Part shown: in pieces, positions 5,233 through 6,162 of the stretch
How positions within the stretch are numbered: position 1 is the first letter of the stretch
Layout of the letters: each line of letters begins with the position of its first letter
Made by a program: the position numbers and the translations under genes
Assembly: GCA_029237515.1 (NCBI GenBank)
Contig: JARBAV010000224.1
Span: 1-6,162 of the forward strand
Source: Nitrososphaerales archaeon
GTDB taxonomy: Archaea; Thermoproteota; Nitrososphaeria; Nitrososphaerales; Nitrososphaeraceae
Direction of reading: 5' to 3'
Length of the DNA: 6,162 nucleotides
The notes under the pieces: model-generated
Database searches by the model: none
What the model was told of the DNA's origin: nothing
What the model saw: only the letters and a program-made list of their open reading frames with translations

Positions 5233-6054
5233 ATGAATATGAGTTTGAGTGTCATGGCGCTTTCAGTTTCTGCCGCGGCTATTCTGATCCTGTTAGGGGC
5301 AGCTACCAATCGCTCAGCTGAGCCAGTTTACGCGCAGGTAAGTGTTATGCCAGGAACCGATGAGCCTGCAAATACTACTTCAAGTGGAGGCGGTTTGGGT
5401 ACAGTACCCGCCGCTGGTCCACGCTTAAGTGCAGCAGATATTGCACAAACGAATTCTATGAAATTAGACTCTGATGTAGAGAATCTGGTCATTTTGATAC
5501 CAGATAAAAGATTAGTAAATCAGGGATTCCTTCCTCTTGATGCGACTATCGTTGAGGGAACAAAAGTGATCTGGTCCAACGCCGACAATAGCACGGGGAC
5601 TCCTCAAGGTATCAACCATGGTATTTCACTGGTTCAAGACAGCGATAATCAGGTTCTTCTCACCAATGGGACCATACCATTTGGGAATGCTGCTCAATAT
5701 ACATTTGAGGCCCCAGGAACTTATACGTTTTCAGATCCTACGAACACAGACCCAGCAGCTCCTAAGGGTAAAATCAATGTCATTGCTCCTGCTAACGCAC
5801 CAGATAATTTATCGACAAATTCTACTCAGGCTACGGCTGGCTTGTTTGTAGTACAAGCAGATGAAAAGCCCTATTTTGACCAACATTTCAACACATTGGG
5901 ATATCATGTCGAAGATAGTTACATGATACCTGGACCAGAAGGCAATGATATTCAGGTCTATGTTTATACTCAGAAATCAGCCAAGGATTCTACCATAATT
6001 GATAGGACAGCTGTGAAGTCGGAGTTCGTAGATAGTCATATAGGAGACGATTAA
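5233..6054 (+). CDS. Secreted cupredoxin-like protein lacking type 1 copper ligands, with unrecognised C-terminal domain
   Basis: This gene encodes 273 residues; the function is not known. The start at 5233 gives a clean signal peptide (hydrophobic about 5-25, then EPVYA-Q with likely cleavage after A34). The in-frame ATG at 5197 would add 12 polar residues and precedes the TATA box. A Ser/Gly/Pro/Thr-rich linker (about 37-65) tethers a cupredoxin-like domain (about 82-184): it has a strand with VEGTKVIWSNAD, then NHGISLV with H129 in the position of the first copper-ligand histidine, then YTFEAPGTYTFSDPTN. In blue copper proteins the last strand leads to a Cys-x2-His-x2-4-Met loop. Here SDPTNTDPAAPKG replaces it and the whole protein has no cysteine, so a standard type 1 copper site is absent. 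Residues about 203-270 (AGLFVVQADEKPYFDQ to KSEFVDSH) form a further domain I do not recognise. There is no C-terminal membrane anchor, so it is secreted or loosely cell-bound. Confidence 0.85.
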   Translation: MNMSLSVMALSVSAAAILILLGAATNRSAEPVYAQVSVMPGTDEPANTTSSGGGLGTVPAAGPRLSAADIAQTNSMKLDSDVENLVILIPDKRLVNQGFLPLDATIVEGTKVIWSNADNSTGTPQGINHGISLVQDSDNQVLLTNGTIPFGNAAQYTFEAPGTYTFSDPTNTDPAAPKGKINVIAPANAPDNLSTNSTQATAGLFVVQADEKPYFDQHFNTLGYHVEDSYMIPGPEGNDIQVYVYTQKSAKDSTIIDRTAVKSEFVDSHIGDD

Positions 6055-6071
6055 GAGTAGCGCTTCAGTTA

Positions 6072-6096
6072 GAAATAGATCTAATTCCTATTTTTT
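6072..6096 (+). terminator. Hairpin plus T-run terminator after the cupredoxin-like gene
   Basis: GAAATAG (6072-6078) can pair with CTATTTT (6088-6094, one G-U pair) around a 9-base loop, and six T residues run from 6091 to 6096. It lies 17 nt after the stop codon. The T-run alone would suffice for archaeal termination. A competing TTAGA/TCTAA pairing (6069-6073 with 6080-6084) also exists. The 66 bases after it show no gene. Confidence 0.5.
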
Positions 6097-6162
6097 CCCG
6101 AGAGCAATGTTCACGGATATGCCAATTGCACGCTAGGGGTAATGACGATATGAAAAGAGCAT

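Noticed and set aside
5618..5851. Plus-strand ORF of 77 codons
   Set aside because: It is an out-of-frame shadow inside the cupredoxin-like gene.
6150..6162. Possible start of another gene (ATG AAA AGA GCA)
   Set aside because: Only four codons are visible and there is no good TATA box 28 nt upstream, so no gene can be supported.

Overview
The window looks like chromosomal DNA of an ammonia-oxidising archaeon (Thaumarchaeota/Nitrososphaerota, possibly Nitrosocosmicus-like). This is an inference from three things. The threonyl-tRNA synthetase is of the archaeal type, with the archaeal D-aminoacyl-tRNA-deacylase-like editing domain. The genes have archaeal TATA boxes about 28 nt upstream of their start codons and no Shine-Dalgarno sequences. 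The secreted proteins carry a VYA-Q signal-peptide junction and cupredoxin, discoidin and Ig-like folds. Composition is AT-rich. No mobile element, CRISPR array, rRNA or tRNA was seen.

Layout. (1) Positions 1-1470, minus strand: the N-terminal part of a large secreted or surface protein that runs off the left edge. It has a signal peptide, two tandem discoidin (F5/8 type C) domains and the start of an array of 90-residue Ig/cadherin-like repeats. The visible parts of two repeats are identical over 120 bp. (2) Positions 1471-1787: a divergent regulatory region with a TATA box for each flanking gene, a GGGGAA/TTCCCC inverted repeat, and three TGATCA palindromes exactly 11 bp apart abutting the rightward TATA box. 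(3) Positions 1788-1997, plus: a 69-residue putative zinc-binding protein of unknown function. (4) Positions 2132-4066, plus: thrS, full length, with all expected catalytic and editing residues. (5) Positions 4109-5068, minus: an agmatinase-family ureohydrolase, convergent with thrS, with all six metal ligands but unusual cysteines around the active site. (6) Positions 5069-5232: a second divergent promoter region. (7) Positions 5233-6054, plus: a secreted protein with a cupredoxin-like domain that contains no cysteine and so cannot have a normal type 1 copper site, followed by an unrecognised C-terminal domain. A hairpin plus T-run terminator follows.

The genes do not form one pathway. Translation (thrS, perhaps transcribed with the small zinc protein), polyamine or guanidino metabolism (the ureohydrolase) and the cell envelope (both secreted proteins) appear as separate, mostly single-gene transcription units. 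The clearest window-wide signal is a consistent leaderless promoter geometry, which changes the preferred start codon of several genes. The most interesting candidates for follow-up are the phased TGATCA array, the copper-less cupredoxin with its extra domain, and the recently homogenised repeats of the surface protein.
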